From contig MZZL01000376.1 of the NCBI GenBank assembly GCA_002749535.1, positions 186,001-250,000 on the forward strand: a stretch of 64,000 bases of DNA. The letters are read 5' to 3'. This stretch comes from Apophysomyces variabilis. Lineage: Eukaryota > Mucoromycota > Mucoromycetes > Mucorales > Mucoraceae. Position numbers and translations under genes: made by a program. The first letter of the stretch is position 1, and the number at the start of each line of letters is the position of its first letter. Below, piece by piece: positions 43,075 through 55,484 of this stretch. The notes below the pieces were generated by a model. The model worked only from the letters and a program-made list of their open reading frames with translations, was not told the DNA's origin and made no database searches.

Positions 43075-45850
43075 TTAATTTTGGACTTGCGATATCAAAA
43101 AGGAGACTTGCTGTGCAGCTTCTGTAAGTCGCACTTCTTGTTCCGCACCTCCGCCAAAGTGGCCTCTGTCCAAATCGATGCTAAGGAACACCGATCTGGA
43201 TTCCTCAGGTGCCTTATTTCGAAGTCCAGCTACAAACTTGAGTGGTTGCCAGTAGGCAACACGTTGATCTTTGAGGCCAGCAGTGACAAATAATGAAGGA
43301 AAACCGGTCCCCTTTTTTGGAATGTTTTCATAAGGGGAATAGCTTTCGATAAGTTTATAGGCCTCAGGATCCTCGGTAGGATTTCCCCATTCGGGGTATT
43401 CAACCTGGGTCAAAGGTAACGCTGGATTCAGCATAGCCGACAAGGGATCCACGAACGGCACTCGTAGCACAAGCGCCTTAAAAAGATCTGTCGCAAAGCT
43501 TAAGCAAACATGTACACAAACATTGTGAGCTACCTGGTCTCATATGAGCCATGGCACCTATTCAAGACTATTAGAACCGTACAGAACCAAGAGATAATAT
43601 TATTACCAACTAAAAGACCGCCAGCACTTGTACCAATAGCAGCCAAATGTTGTGGCGAAGTCATCTTGCTCTTAACCAAGTGTTCAGCGACAGATATAAA
43701 GTCCCAAAAGCTATTCATTTTGTTCTGTAGTTTGCCTCCTTCGTACCATGAGCGACCAAGCTCACTGCCACCTCTATCAAAGCAGGATGAGAATTCTTTT
43801 TCCGCCCTATAGCCATTTTACCTCACATGAGCAAGCGCAATAACCCAGCCTCTCTCTAGCAGAGGGAAATGTTCAATGCGAAAATCAACTTCTGTTGATA
43901 CACCATAGGCTCCATAGGATCTCATTAACACAGGGTTTCTATATAAGCAATAAATGACACATGTTATCTCGGAGCATTACTTCACCTGCCGTTCAGCTCC
44001 AACCCTTTTCGGTGAATTAGAGTGACGGGAATTTTCTCATGGTCATGAGATCCTACATGTATTTGCGTACACATGTATTTAGACGTGTCAAACCCTAATT
44101 GCTGGCTGTCAAAAATTACAAAACTTATGAACGCGATATTTACCTTGAATGGATTGGAAACGGATGGTTTTTAGCTTTCTATCAGTCATATCATATTCAT
44201 AGGTTGACTCATGAGCAAAGGGTGAAACTATAGAGAAACGGAAAGTATCCGTGTTGAATTCCTGCTAATATCGTAAGAGAAACATAATGAATTCAATAAG
44301 CTTATTACCAAGTTCGTTCCTGGAGTCACAACACAGAACTTCTCCGGTAGTTCTATCTCATGTGTTGTCTCATTCTGCAGATCATGGCATAGGATCATCG
44401 GCAAGCCATCGCGGCGACCATAAATGACAACATGATTCTATAGGTAGCGCCGTCATCAACAATAACTGCGCATCGGAAAAGAAAAGATTTGCTTATTTAC
44501 TTACCTGAAAGAGATCAACATCCTCGATCTTTTCTGTTGGTTTCATTGTAATCACATCTTTCCAATTCGATTTTTCTATGCAATCGTCGGGAGCACATGC
44601 AAGTTTAAAGTTTGTTGCACCATCAGCGTTGGTTAGAATATAGAACGTGGTCTGAAAGTGGGATTAAAGCCAGGGAGAACTACCGAAACTCTTACATTGT
44701 GATGATCAACGTAGTATTCGAGGCCGGGAACACGCGGTTTGATTAATTTAACTTCAGGGAATGTTTTCGTGATATCATGGTTGGCACTAACCACCCGTAC
44801 CTCTGAAGAGGAAAGCGAGTTACAATTGATGGTGACATATTTCTAGCTACGTGTTATTGTTCTATGGTCGATATAGAATCTCAATGAATACCATATCCTT
44901 AGTACTGGTAATGTCGACAAATACAGTATCGTCAAGCTCTTCGTATATTAGTATGTCTTCCGACTGCTCCGTTCCGAGGCGATGGGCATAAACCTTTCGA
45001 TATAAGTTGGTTTATTTATTTTTCTTTCTTTCTTTCGCGATAGTGATATTACCCTGTACGGTCGAAGCTGTTCGTTCGGCACGGTATAATACAGCGTTTG
45101 GTCGTTTGCCCACACAAAATTAAATACATCATCCAACACCTCGTTCTAGGAAGTAGCTCATTGATATCTGGAACCGACTTACAATGCATTACCTTCCAAT
45201 GTTCTCTGCCAGCTAGATCCTTAAAATGGAGTTCACCATACTCTACCCCTTCACGTTCAGTATTGTAAGCAAACACAGTATGATCAGGAGACAACAAGAC
45301 TTTTCGGATAGACATATTCATTGTCTTTAAGAAGCCAGAATTTAGGAGCACTTGCTAATGAAAAAGTGTTCAATCAGAAGTCGAGAAGTCCATGCTTTTT
45401 CTTTACCTCTGGGGCATCCCTTCCTTGACCAAGCGGTTTTCGTAGATAAACCATACCATACATAGATGTGGTGGAATAATATTCGTATCCATTAGCGACC
45501 GTTTTAATAGGCGGCAGAACTTTGGGTGTAGATAATCGGCGTTTCATTTCTTTCAGTACTATCCGCTGCAGAAATCGGTGTTTGCGCATCGCCTGTTTTG
45601 TCCACCTACGAAACAGTTTGACCGTCAAATTTGTGCAGGTTAAAACAGAGCATGAAATTACTCATTCTCCTCGTGGATATATGCTGATAACATCTGTTTG
45701 CAATAATCAAGTTTAAGTTTAGCGATATGAACTTGCAAGCGTATCCTGCTTACAGGGTGATCGGGATTTTCCATCCATGAAAAATAGTCGATTCTTTTCT
45801 TTCCATGGTGGGTTTGCACGTCTGCTATGGCTTTGGGAATTGGTGGTTCA
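43075..45850 (-). CDS. Oligopeptidase B-like serine peptidase (S9A)
   Basis: A gene with about a dozen exons. The first secure exon (45850-45750) reads PPIPKAIADVQTHHGKKRID, then YFSWMENPDHP. After splicing it continues MLSAYIHEENEWTKQAMRKH, then NGYEYYSTTSMYGMVYLRKP and later blades of the propeller. The catalytic domain shows RSYGAYGVST, RGGSELGRSWYEGGKLQNK and GTSAGGLLVG (catalytic Ser). The Asp is in GLKDQRV and the His in DRGHFGG. Oligopeptidase B cleaves peptides after basic residues in the cytosol. A possible first exon, MNLIGAGHFSTGRVL at about 46065, has a GTAAGC donor and joins in phase, but this is not proven, so the start is open. Confidence 0.9.
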
Positions 45851-46065
45851 ATATTTCTGTATCATCAATCCACTAAGCAATCTGAAATACGACTTTAAGC
45901 GGTGGTACCTGTTGAATGCTCGTTTTAACGAAGACAACAACGATGTGGAATACGATCGCCGTGAGCAGAGTACACTTTTACGGAATTTAGTATGGCGGCG
46001 AAACCAGAAAAAGTGTCTCACAGCTTACAGGACACGGCCTGTTGAGAAATGACCAGCACCGATGA

Positions 46066-46604
46066 GATTCATGTCTGCTCGTCTCGACAGGATTCTTTTT
46101 TCCTCGAAAAGTTAAACTTCTTGAAAATTCCCGGGTGACTGCTTACTTAATGTGTTTCCAGTAAGAGTATCACAAATCCTATTCCTACTCCTTGCAGATA
46201 CCTTTGCTTCACCAAAAAAATTGTGAAAGGAGCCGTTTATGTGAAGAATTATTTAACCATTTGACTTCTGGGAAGCAATTTATGCAAAAGATTTTCCGTA
46301 CGTGTTAAAATAGTTTATCCTAAATGACCCTGTTTTGACGATAGCAAATAATGTTAATAAACCTCATTTGCTACTTTTCGCCTATTGAAAGGAAAAAGCG
46401 CGTGTCATTCCAACTATATGTTTGAATTCTTTTCGCTTCTGCAGTAACACATTGAAGCATGTTTGTTTGTTGATGAGGCAACGCTTAAACGGTGTGGCTG
46501 TTTGACAATACCCGCGTTCATGTGATATAGTGACAGCAATTCTATAACTGCCCAGAGGCAACATTCACAAAAAGCAATCTTGCTTCTTTCCCCTCTACTT
46601 AACT
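46066..46604. other. Intergenic region between divergent genes
   Basis: Separates oligopeptidase B from the plus-strand coiled-coil gene. No coding exon is supported. A minus-strand frame near 46382-46564 is probably chance. Confidence 0.45.
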
Positions 46605-47528
46605 ATGGAACCGGTGATAGTCCTAACCATTATAATCACCATCCCTCTTGCAGCATACGGTGGCTATTTATCTTATCAGTGGCTTACTGAATGGATTGAA
46701 AGGAGACGGGAGTACAAGGAATATGAGGAATATGTTCGTCAGGCAACAGAAAAATATCAGAGCAACACGTCAGCTTCCTATGAATATCGTGGATGTCAGG
46801 AAGATGATGATACTTTTGCTTATACCAATTTACAAACAACAATGGGAGAAAACCATTTACGCAATCGCAGACCTCATGCAAAGGTAAAAAGAAAAAAAGA
46901 GATATGCAATTTATGCACATTGCATGGGAAAGTGTTGGGTATTTATCAGTGATTTCAGATGGCAGATGGCAGCATTGATTATGAGCTGACGGAGCTACAG
47001 CAAAGCATTATGGACCGTAAACGATACTTACAAGAAGAACAAGAACGTCTGGAAGAAGCTGAAAAAGAATTGGAAAGGCGCCGTCATTACCTGGAGAGTA
47101 GGGGAAATAGTATCTTAGGAGTATTTGAAGATGAGCAGCAAGAGACGTTCGACGACTTTCGTCTCCATATGTCAATGATTCATCAGAACCCACCAGTTCT
47201 TGACAACCCCTTCGATGATAGTCATCGGACCGAAAACTCAGTTACCGAAAGGCTTAGTATCCCCACGGAAAAATACGCGAAACAACCTATTCCTGTATCT
47301 GCCGGGACCGATACCGTGACTCAACAAATTGTAAATATCCTTCCATCATCCCTCGCGGATCAATCCGATTCTGAGGAAAGCTGGGCTGCATTAAGCAAGG
47401 TGGTATCGCCGGAACAGCGAGAGAGAACACAGAGTGATTCTTCCGATATCAGCTTCTTGGCAACGAGGTCAGATAAGAGCTTCTCCAGCTTTGGTGTCGC
47501 AAGCATATCCGAACACGAACTTCGTTGA
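46605..47528 (+). CDS. Single-span membrane protein with coiled coil
   Basis: Two exons, 46605-46883 and 46959-47528, join in phase 0 (RPHAK-MADGS) to 282 residues. The N-terminus MEPVIVLTIIITIPLAAYGG is a signal anchor, followed by a basic and acidic cytosolic region. Exon 2 begins with a strong coiled coil (LQQSIMDRKRYLQEEQERLE; EEAEKELERRRHYLE) and then a Ser/Thr/Asp-rich disordered tail. No family recognised. It resembles organelle-anchored tether or adaptor proteins, but this is inference from composition only. Confidence 0.75.
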
Positions 47529-47617
47529 CGTATGGCATGTACCAATGAAGGCTTTTTTTTTCTGTTCAAAAAACATAATACAAACAATAGCTAAAAGAAC
47601 AACAAACAGAAAAATGA

Positions 47618-48841
47618 TTATGATGAATACTTTTTAAGAAACTCCTCTCTCATTGGTGAGTTTTTCGCCATTATGATGAAACTCGGAACGCCGTTGATGA
47701 CTGTATAGGACGGCAAGGAAAGGATCTTGCCGAGTGGAAGCTTCTTCCCTATTTTGACTAATGATGTTTTGGTGCCTTGGTTCTTCTCAAAGTAAACTTC
47801 TACATTATCTGCCGTATATATGTTACTCGCGTCCCATGGTGCAGGTTGTTCGAAAACGACTTGCAGATGATCGTAGAATGTATCATTTTCGTTGAATGCC
47901 TGGATATAATCGCTCTCCTTGTGTTCTGGATACAAGAAAAACACAGGCCATGACAAGCTGTCGGTCTCGGCATCATATTGGATGTTGGCACTATTACGTA
48001 CATCCTGATCTTGTATGTCGAATTTAATTTTGCGTGTCTATATGCGAAAGCGGTAAATTATCCGAGTTCTGCGGTTTTCTGCAACAACTTTACTTCAAAC
48101 GCTTTTTCCAACCGTTCCTTGGCTTCTCTTTCCTCACGTTCTTTCTTCTCCTTTCTTTGCTGGACCAATTCTATCTTTTTCTTACGCTGGATGCAATCTT
48201 CTCGTACTTTCTTTATCGCCTGATTCTCTGGATCCGCTGCAAGTCCGTGTTCGCAACAGTCATGAGCTTCATCGACGCGATCGAGGGCATACAATGCGCG
48301 TGCGGATCGGTACAGGGCCTTTACATTCTTGGGATTCAATTCGAGGCACTTTGCACAATCACGCAGGACGCGGCCGTAATTGGCTAATTCAAGTATAAGC
48401 TATTGAGCGAAAATAAAGATAGCCAAGAAACTTTACAAAGTTCTAAATTCACGGCAGCACGATTGGCATAGCATGCTTCCATTATTTTCACGTCTTTACA
48501 GTCGGTGTCGATCGCTTTGGTATAATATTCGATAGCATCCTGATACGAGGCTTTTCCTTGACGGAAACAATCGTTTCCTTGGTTTTTGAAGTTTTCGGCG
48601 ATTTCTAGGCAGCAAAGGGTGCGTAAGCTTTTAAACGCGGTTCAAGAAATACTATGAATGAACCAAGCAAACCTTCCGGAGTGCCGTCGTATGCTAAAGA
48701 TTGAAGAGCGCTAAGTGTTACGTTCTCCTCCTCGGGAAGATGTGACATAAATAAAGGGACCTTTGCGAGTTCCTCATCGAGGTTCTTTGGATCCATATAA
48801 AATGGAGATTTATATTGCTCAGGTCCAGCAGGCGTTGACAT
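47618..48841 (-). CDS. Hsp90 co-chaperone Cns1/TTC4-like TPR protein
   Basis: The start MSTPAGPEQYKSPFYMDPKN at 48841 is followed by an ELAKVPLFMSHLPEEE helix typical of Cns1/TTC4. Exons then give three TPR motifs: AENFKNQGNDCFRQGKASYQ, then EACYANRAAVNLEL, then DCAKCLELNPKNVKALYRSA and RVDEAHDCCEHGL. A charged linker (RKKKIELVQQRKEKKEREER) leads to the C-terminal wheel-like domain (LSWPVFFLYPEHKESDYIQA; LPSYTVINGVPSFIIM), ending LKKYSS. In yeast Cns1 binds Hsp90 and supports folding of translation factors. It is divergent from the scramblase gene across 172 bp. Confidence 0.92.
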
Positions 48842-48999
48842 GATCGGTTGCGATGAATCCACTGATTACAAAGGGGTTCTGTGGGATTTCTGATTGCTTA
48901 ATCGCCAAGTCACGATCCTTTACTTTTTCACGCGCAGCAGCCTTAATCAGTGGAATAGTCGAGACCCCGCTGTCCTATTCAGCGTTTCTTTTCTGTAAT

Positions 49000-49013
49000 T
49001 TCGTCTGTGCACC
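49000..49013. promoter_or_regulatory. Part of the compact divergent TTC4/scramblase promoter (48842-49013)
   Basis: Only 172 bp separate the start codons of the co-chaperone (minus) and scramblase (plus) genes, so the two must share promoter elements. No TATA box is evident. Both encode housekeeping-type proteins. Confidence 0.5.
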
Positions 49014-50523
49014 ATGTATCGATCGATGGCCACTTTAAGGCTAGCAAACAGATCGCTTACCAATGCAATTGATCGATCTCTTAATCGAACTGGTAATATT
49101 GCAAGGCCTTCGACGCAAGCATATTCTTCTCTGCGACGAACCCCAAGATCAGGTAAGTGTATCGCGCACAAACTGGTTGATGCCCTGCTAATCAGGTTCG
49201 GCAGGCCCAAGAGGTCGCATACTCAACCATATTGAAGATTTGAGAGTGAAACGACCCATTGGTGTTGCTACACAGGCTGCACCCAACCTTGCGGAGGCAC
49301 CCGTGGCCTCCGAAGCCGCACAGACAGTTGCCGAGATCCCGCCCGCCAAGGAAGGACAAGTGATTACGCATGACTACCGAGGTGCACCATTGTTGGCTCA
49401 GTCGGCTCTTGTAGTAGGCAGAGAATTGGAAATGATGAACGTCTTTTTGGTAAGTCTTTCTCGGCTTTGTCTAAATTATGCATTATCATGTTCAGACCAT
49501 AGCTGTTAAACAAATATCTGATGACAGGGTTATGAGCAAGCCAACCGTTACAAGATTATTGACCCTAATGGAAACAATATTGGATATATTGCCGAAGAAG
49601 AGGGTTCGATTGGCACAGCCATTGGTCGTCAGTTTATGCGCACTCATCGTCCCTTCAAAGCGACCATTATGAATTCCCAGGGTGAAGTGATCTTTAAGGT
49701 GAGTATATCTCTTTTGGATAACGGGGTATAGCTAAGAACAAAGCAGATAGTTCGACCATTTGCATTTATCAATAGCCGCATATACATTTATACCGCGGAT
49801 GACATTCTTGTGGGAGAGGTTCAACAGCGATGGCATCTTTTACGAAGAAAATATGATCTTTTTGTTGGGTAAGTGTGGCGTCATATGTGGATCCACTTCG
49901 CTTAGTTTGATTAGAAATACACAGTTTGCTGCCATTGACACACCTACGCTGGGATGGGATTTCAATCTAGAGGATGAAAATGGCGGTGTTCTTGGCAACG
50001 TTAGCAGAAATTTCGTAGGATTTGCCAGAGAGGTAAAGAAATGACGTGAAAGGAATTTTGCAATGAACTTGTGAAGTTGCTTATCCTTTTTAACTAGATC
50101 TTTACAGACACCGGTGAATATGTGCTACGTATGGACGCTGTTGAGGGTAATTCTCGTGGAATGACATTAGATGAACGTGCTGTAACTCTGGCCTGCGCTG
50201 TGTCCATTGACTTTGACTATTTTTCGCGGCATTCTTCACACAGGTAATCTTCACGCTTACTTGATAACTTGTGTTAATGGTTAGGTAGCCATGGAGGTAT
50301 AATGCCTTTTCCGTTCTTCGGTTATGGCGGCGAACGGGAAAGCCCATCTCCTACAAACGAAACCCCTTCGCAGCAGGAATCGCCATCCGATTGGGAGAAT
50401 GATGATGATGACACGCCGAAAACAAACGAGTACGGAGATATCTGGATGGATGATGAAGCAGCTGGTGTGCAGAGCCCCGTTGATGATTTGCGTGGCTTCT
50501 TCAAAGACATCCTAGATTCCTGA
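49014..50523 (+). CDS. Mitochondrial-type phospholipid scramblase (Aim25-like)
   Basis: The N-terminus (MYRSMATLRLANRSLTNAID, then RSLNRTGNIARPSTQ) is Arg/Ser-rich without acids until Asp20, a good mitochondrial presequence. Exon 2 starts GPRGRILNHIEDLRVKRPIG. The scramblase domain follows: PLLAQSALVVGRELEMMNVF, then GYEQANRYKIIDPNGNNIGY, FINSRIYIYTADDILVGEVQ, RWHLLRRKYDLFVGN and TPTLGWDFNLEDENGG. Its end has MTLDERAVTLACAVSIDFDY. The C-terminal tail is acidic (WENDDDDTPKTNEYG) and finishes FFKDILDS. Such proteins are thought to move phospholipids between membrane leaflets, probably the mitochondrial inner membrane. Seven exons close in frame. Confidence 0.93.
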
Positions 50524-50817
50524 TTGGCATATTTAGCCATGTACCATTACTTCAGTTTATTCCATTGTGGTCCTTCTTTAACGAAAAGAAAAGAAGATTC
50601 CATGTGCATAAAGGGCGTCACTGCATTTTGCCAGTAGCAAAAGTTTGTATAACCATCCGACTTAAATTCTGAAATAAAACACAGCAAAGAAGATCTGCAT
50701 TAGGATAATTCACGATTGTTAAAACGAATTGACTTTAATATAAGAGAACGCCAAACGTGTAGAGTAAAGGCTGAAAATCAATGGTCAAGGGGAGTGGGTG
50801 AATGAAAGCTTTACGTC
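50524..50817. other. Intergenic, convergent 3' ends
   Basis: About 294 bp between the scramblase stop and the Mago stop. No additional gene seen. Confidence 0.5.
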
Positions 50818-51576
50818 CTAGTTAATGGGTTTGATCTATAAAGTTGCGAATGCTTAGTCCTCCTTTTCTCAAACCAAATATTTGTGCATGTTGATACATG
50901 TGTCATGATGGTTACCTTGAAATTCAGCGAGATCAGGGAGAAAACAAAAGCCTTGAGGTCTTGAACCAGATAATAGAATGCACGCAGACCGTTAGGATCT
51001 TGACTATCTTGAACCTCAACCAGCGAACCCAGTTTGCAGGTCTAACACACTAGCTGTCAGCTACTGGACATCCAGGGCTGACCAGAGGCCGCTTTAACTG
51101 TCATTTACCTCGAATGAGATGTGCTCATTACCCATACGAACTTCCAACTCTTGACTTCCAACAACATTCTTGGGTGGCCACTGTTGATCATCTTCCCTGT
51201 TGTGGTTTTACCGACGCATAAGCATTTCCGCATATTAATCTCGATGACAAGCTTCTTACTTCATCACTTCGCTATCCTGAATGATCCTCTTTAATTCGCT
51301 CAAAACGGCAGGACTGACAAACACTGTAACGGATGTCTAAGTATTGGTGCAGCATTTAAGCGTAATAACGTACTTTCTTTCCTGATCAAGCTGTCGTTTC
51401 GATAGTTGGAGTTGTTGGCGTATCGGCAATGACCATCTGCTCGAAACTCAAATTCCAAAAATTCGTGACCATATCGGCCTTTGTGTCCAGAGCTACAAGT
51501 GCCATCAGTAATTTCAATGAAAACAACTTTTGATTCCTTACTAATAGCGCACATAAAATTCATCCTCGCCAGCCAT
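50818..51576 (-). CDS. Mago nashi, exon-junction complex subunit
   Basis: Six exons (51576-51542, 51492-51374, 51323-51260, 51196-51109, 51041-50916, 50835-50818) total 450 nt and encode 149 residues. The sequence starts [20 protein letters not shown] and goes on [20 protein letters not shown], then [48 protein letters not shown] and [20 protein letters not shown], ending NFKIKPIN. This is an almost textbook Mago protein. It pairs with Y14 in the exon-junction complex deposited on spliced mRNA. The last exon is only 18 nt including the stop. The gene is divergent from PsuG across 164 bp. Confidence 0.97.
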
Positions 51577-51740
51577 GGTGAATTAAAGGTTAATGGAAAA
51601 TATGGGCAAAGTGAGACACACGCGTTGTTGAGAATTCAAAGCCACCACGCTTGAGAGGAGCGGCCATTGGAAAGCTTCTCCGCAAAGCATATGCGGGGGT
51701 AGGGACCGCAAGCTGGTAAGCCGACTTAGCCAAATCACCT
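51577..51740. promoter_or_regulatory. Compact divergent promoter, Mago and PsuG
   Basis: The 164 bp between the two start codons must drive both genes. It is open in a minus-strand frame, giving a peptide-like stretch that I take as chance. A direct test would be transcript start mapping. Confidence 0.5.
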
Positions 51741-53261
51741 ATGCTTCTCACGCCTCTTCGTTCGCTTTCTCGAGTGCCTGCCATCCGTTCATTTCACGCG
51801 CTTGCCACTTCCAAGCACTTTGTTATAACGCCAGAAGTAAAAGAAGCCATTGCGGCCAAGGGTCCAGTCGTTGCTCTGGAATCAACTATCATTAGCCATG
51901 GTATATGCTCCCAGGCATATCTAGCAATACCTGCTAACCAACCCTTTTCTTTTTTTTCTTTTGTTAAGGTATGCCGTATCCACAAAACGTTGAGTGTGCT
52001 CGTTCTGTTGAATCCATTATAAGAGCCCAAGGGGCTATTCCCGCAACTATTGCACTGTTAGACGGGAAAGTGCATATTGGTCAGTGCACCGGGACCATAA
52101 ACCAAGAATTTTTCAATCTTATACTTTATTTGAAACTTTTTTTGTTTAAAAATAGGTCTCGAGGACGAGAAGCTTGAACTGTTAGGGAAAACTGGACCAA
52201 AGGCACGAAAGACTTCTAGACGCGATCTACCCGTTGTGCTTGCTCAGGTAAGCAAATGAAAAGCAAACGGACATAAGCATGACTTTGAATCTCAATATAG
52301 AATGCTCCGGGAGCCACAACGGTAGCTAGTACTATGTTCCTGGCGAGAGCAGCTGGTATCCCTTTGTTTGTCACTGGCGGCATTGGTGGTGTGCACAGAG
52401 GAGCCGCTCAATGTAAGAAAAGACGCTCTTGACTTCTTAAGCTTACTTAGATTACAACGAAAGCTTTCGATATTAGCGCCGATCTCATGGAATTAGGGAA
52501 GACCCCCGTAGCTGTTGTTTGTTCCGGTTGTAAGAGTATTTTGGACATTGAGAAGACGTTGGAGGTTCTGGTACGTTAAGGAATTGGCGATATATAAGAT
52601 GACTTAAATGTACTTTTTTCATACGTCTGTAGGAGACGCAGGGCGTCACTGTGGCAACGTTAGGCGAGAACAAACAGTTTCCAGCATTTTACGTTCCACA
52701 CAGCGGCTTCGAGGTAAAACCTTTTGTTGCTCATGACAAACCTTCTATAACAAGATTTTTAATACTAGAGCCCCAGTCAGGTCGCAGATACTGCAGAAGC
52801 AGCCAAGACTATTTGTAAGGTTTATTTGATTATTTACTTACTTACAGTTTTCTATAATTTGCGTAGTCACGAACCATCAGCTTGAATTGAACAGTGGCAT
52901 GGTCTTTGCTGTACCCATCCCTGAAGAATCCGCTGCTGATGCTTCGGCAATTCAGACGGCGATTGAAACAGCTGTACAAGAAATCAGGCAAGCCTTTAAT
53001 GCAGCGTAATCCGAAAGTCAGCTAATTGCTTCAAAATTCAGGACAAAGGGAATTACCGGAAAGGAAGAAACACCATTCTTGCTAAAGCGTATTGCTGAGC
53101 TCACAAAGGGTGACTCCCTCGCAGCTAGTACGTATTACATCTCTTTTTTTATGAACTATCACTAACTTTGGCAAAAAAAAGATATTGCTCTTGTAAAGAA
53201 TAACGCCAAGATCGGAGGAAAGATAGCAGTCGAACTATCAAAGCTCCGACAGCAGAGCTGA
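51741..53261 (+). CDS. Pseudouridine-5'-phosphate glycosidase (PsuG/IndA family)
   Basis: About nine short exons, the first at 51741-51900. An Arg/Ser-rich leader ([20 protein letters not shown]) suggests a mitochondrial presequence. The catalytic core shows [20 protein letters not shown] with the conserved Glu, then [63 protein letters not shown] with the following KSILD lysine, [13 protein letters not shown], and [14 protein letters not shown]. The enzyme splits pseudouridine 5'-phosphate reversibly into uracil and ribose 5-phosphate. The frame ends soon after [18 protein letters not shown] with no PfkB-type kinase domain, although many eukaryotic homologues are fused to one. Confidence 0.93.
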
Positions 53262-53349
53262 AGTACGATAGTAATTCTACAAGAAGACCTTATAGAAGAC
53301 TTTCTTACAGTTTAATTTAGGTTGACTAATGAATAGAATACAACTACCA

Positions 53350-55484
53350 TTAATGGTTTTCTGGGTTAACTTGCTCCAATGCTTGGACAACTTCACGCCA
53401 TAAATGGATACCCTATAAATCATTAGAACATCGACTTGGCATGTCCATTACACTTACTTCTTCGTAGAACGTGACTTTACTGTCCGTGTAGCTCTTCAGT
53501 GCATCACTCATCTCGATTTCTTTACTTCGTGTGAAAAATTCGTCTTCCTTGGCTACTTGGTTGGAAAAGGCGACCGAAACATCATGTGTTTGTTCTATCG
53601 CACTTTGCAGCTGTTTTAAGATCTTTAGCATGCTCCCTACATCACAAATTCTAAATACGAACCTCGCGTATGCGCTCGTCTAAGCGAAGCACTTTTTCCC
53701 TTTTGATTTTATCAAGATCGGCTCCTCGAACTTCATTAATTTTGCCGGTGAAGAAGCCTGCGATATTGTACCCTTTGTCATTCGCTCGAGGATAAAGTGT
53801 CCTTTCTCGCTCCTTCAATGTGTACTGCTGATAATCGGATAACTCTTCAAAATCCAATTGTTTCTGGTCTCTTAGTTTCAGTACACCCTATTTTTTGTTT
53901 TATCATTCGTTAACACTTTGATGAATGTTCAGTTTCCCGATTACCTTAAGCACATTGTAATAGGCCAGATAATCGTGAATTTCGCTTATCCAGTTGCTGT
54001 CATGAGTCAACTATATCTGATGCGATTACAAACAAGCTTCCTGCAATTTCCCTTCTCTGAACGCACGCATGCTACCCGTCTCTCACCATTGTTCTCATAT
54101 TTGAAGAATATCGATCTACGCCAGTCGCAAATTTCACCAAAGGTTCTTCCAACGTCGTTTCTAATTGTGCAAGTCCTCGAATACTGTTTGCAAATTCATC
54201 ATAATCCCGGCATAGCTCTGACAAAGCTCTCTTACTCAAATGCTTCGCTTATCCTATTTTAACTTACCATCCTTCCGTTTATTCGTCCTCATCAACGTCT
54301 TCTCAAGCAGTTCCAGATTTTCTTCGAGCCGCTCAATGCGTCCTTTCATCTCCACAAAGCGCTCATCTGGTTTTCGGATCTTGGCAAAAGCGTTCAATAG
54401 CGAATCACCAATTGTGTCAATAATAGTTTCTTGTCCTTCTCGCAGCGCTCGAGCAGATGCATCATTCTGAACGAAAATTAGCAAAAGAAAGAAAAAAAAA
54501 AGAAACGGATATCCCGAGCTTACAAATTCAGAAGACTCCAAAAACATCAAGAAAAACTCGGCCCGCCCCAGGATCGGATGTCGTGCTATACGCTGAAGAA
54601 ATCTTTCGAGGCTTTGCAAGCAAGGATGAGTGGCACTTGTTTAGATAGAATTAGTTACCTAACCCGTCGCTTCTCTATAAAATCTGCCCCAAAACGATCG
54701 CCTTTGACGTATTCTAATATCCATGTTATACCATGCTTGCTTTCCATATCTTACACCCAACCTACCCATACGGTGCTTATCTGGAAGAGGAGGGACAAAG
54801 CATGCAGGGTAATGTGTATATAATACGTTGTATAGCCAAACAAAATCTTGAAAGCGTCGACGCACTGACGTTTTCTGTAACAATAACAAATAAGTTCTAG
54901 CGTTATTAAATTGATAAACCGTTACATCGGATTGAATAAGATAGGAAACGAAGGTGCCATTCTGACTATCATTTTCTTTCTGCGGCTGGATCACTTTGAC
55001 ACGTTTCCATTCAGCCATGCTAGTTGAGGAGGAGGACTCTGCTTGAGATACATGATGAAATATAGCTGGCTGGGAGGATCCACGTGTATCGTCGGAAAGG
55101 TCTACTTCCACTCGTGCTGGTGGGGTCGCTGGTCTGGCATGCATGCCCTACTTCGAGTGGTAAGTCGCTACAGTATAACAGCAGAAATAATCAGATTCTT
55201 ACGTTTGCATTTTGTTCATCGCTGTTTATGGCTATACGGTTAAAGGGGCCGTCGATTTCCGACAAGGGATCCGCAACCGAATGGTTGTTGTGCTGTTCTG
55301 TTCCGTCTTGAATGTCCCAGTCAACGTTGTCAAATTCGTTGGAGTACTTCATGGAGCTTCTTCTTTTTGCAGTACTAAATTGACTAGAGTATCGAGTTGT
55401 ATTTTGTGTGTAAGTCTGTTTATGCGTAACTACCTCGTTTCTTTCTGAGAAAGATTTAAATAGCACTTTTTCATTGTCGCCCAT
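53350..55484 (-). CDS. Sorting nexin Snx4-like (PX-BAR)
   Basis: The start MGDNEKVLFKSFSERNE at 55484 opens a low-complexity N-terminus. The PX domain then includes VTVYQFNNARTYL, SVRRRFQDFVWLYNVLYTHY, and PACFVPPLPDKHRMG, binding PtdIns3P, then a short exon with QSLERFLQRIARHPILGRAE. The BAR region follows: LREGQETIIDTIGDSLLNAF, RFVEMKGRIERLEENLELLE, then LDFEELSDYQQYTLKERERT, LDKIKREKVLRLDERIREV and a last exon ending GIHLWREVVQALEQVNPENH. Snx4/Atg24 works on endosomes in recycling and selective autophagy. Introns were placed by eye. Confidence 0.88.

Noticed and set aside
45850..46052. A plus-strand frame (FKRWYLLNARFNEDNNDVEY and following) opposite the oligopeptidase B 5' region
   Set aside because: Its first half is antisense to the secure PPIPKAIADV exon. 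The remainder has no family and no splice context.
51590..51784. A minus-strand frame between Mago and PsuG
   Set aside because: It overlaps the PsuG start antisense and covers the shared promoter. No homology and no need for it.
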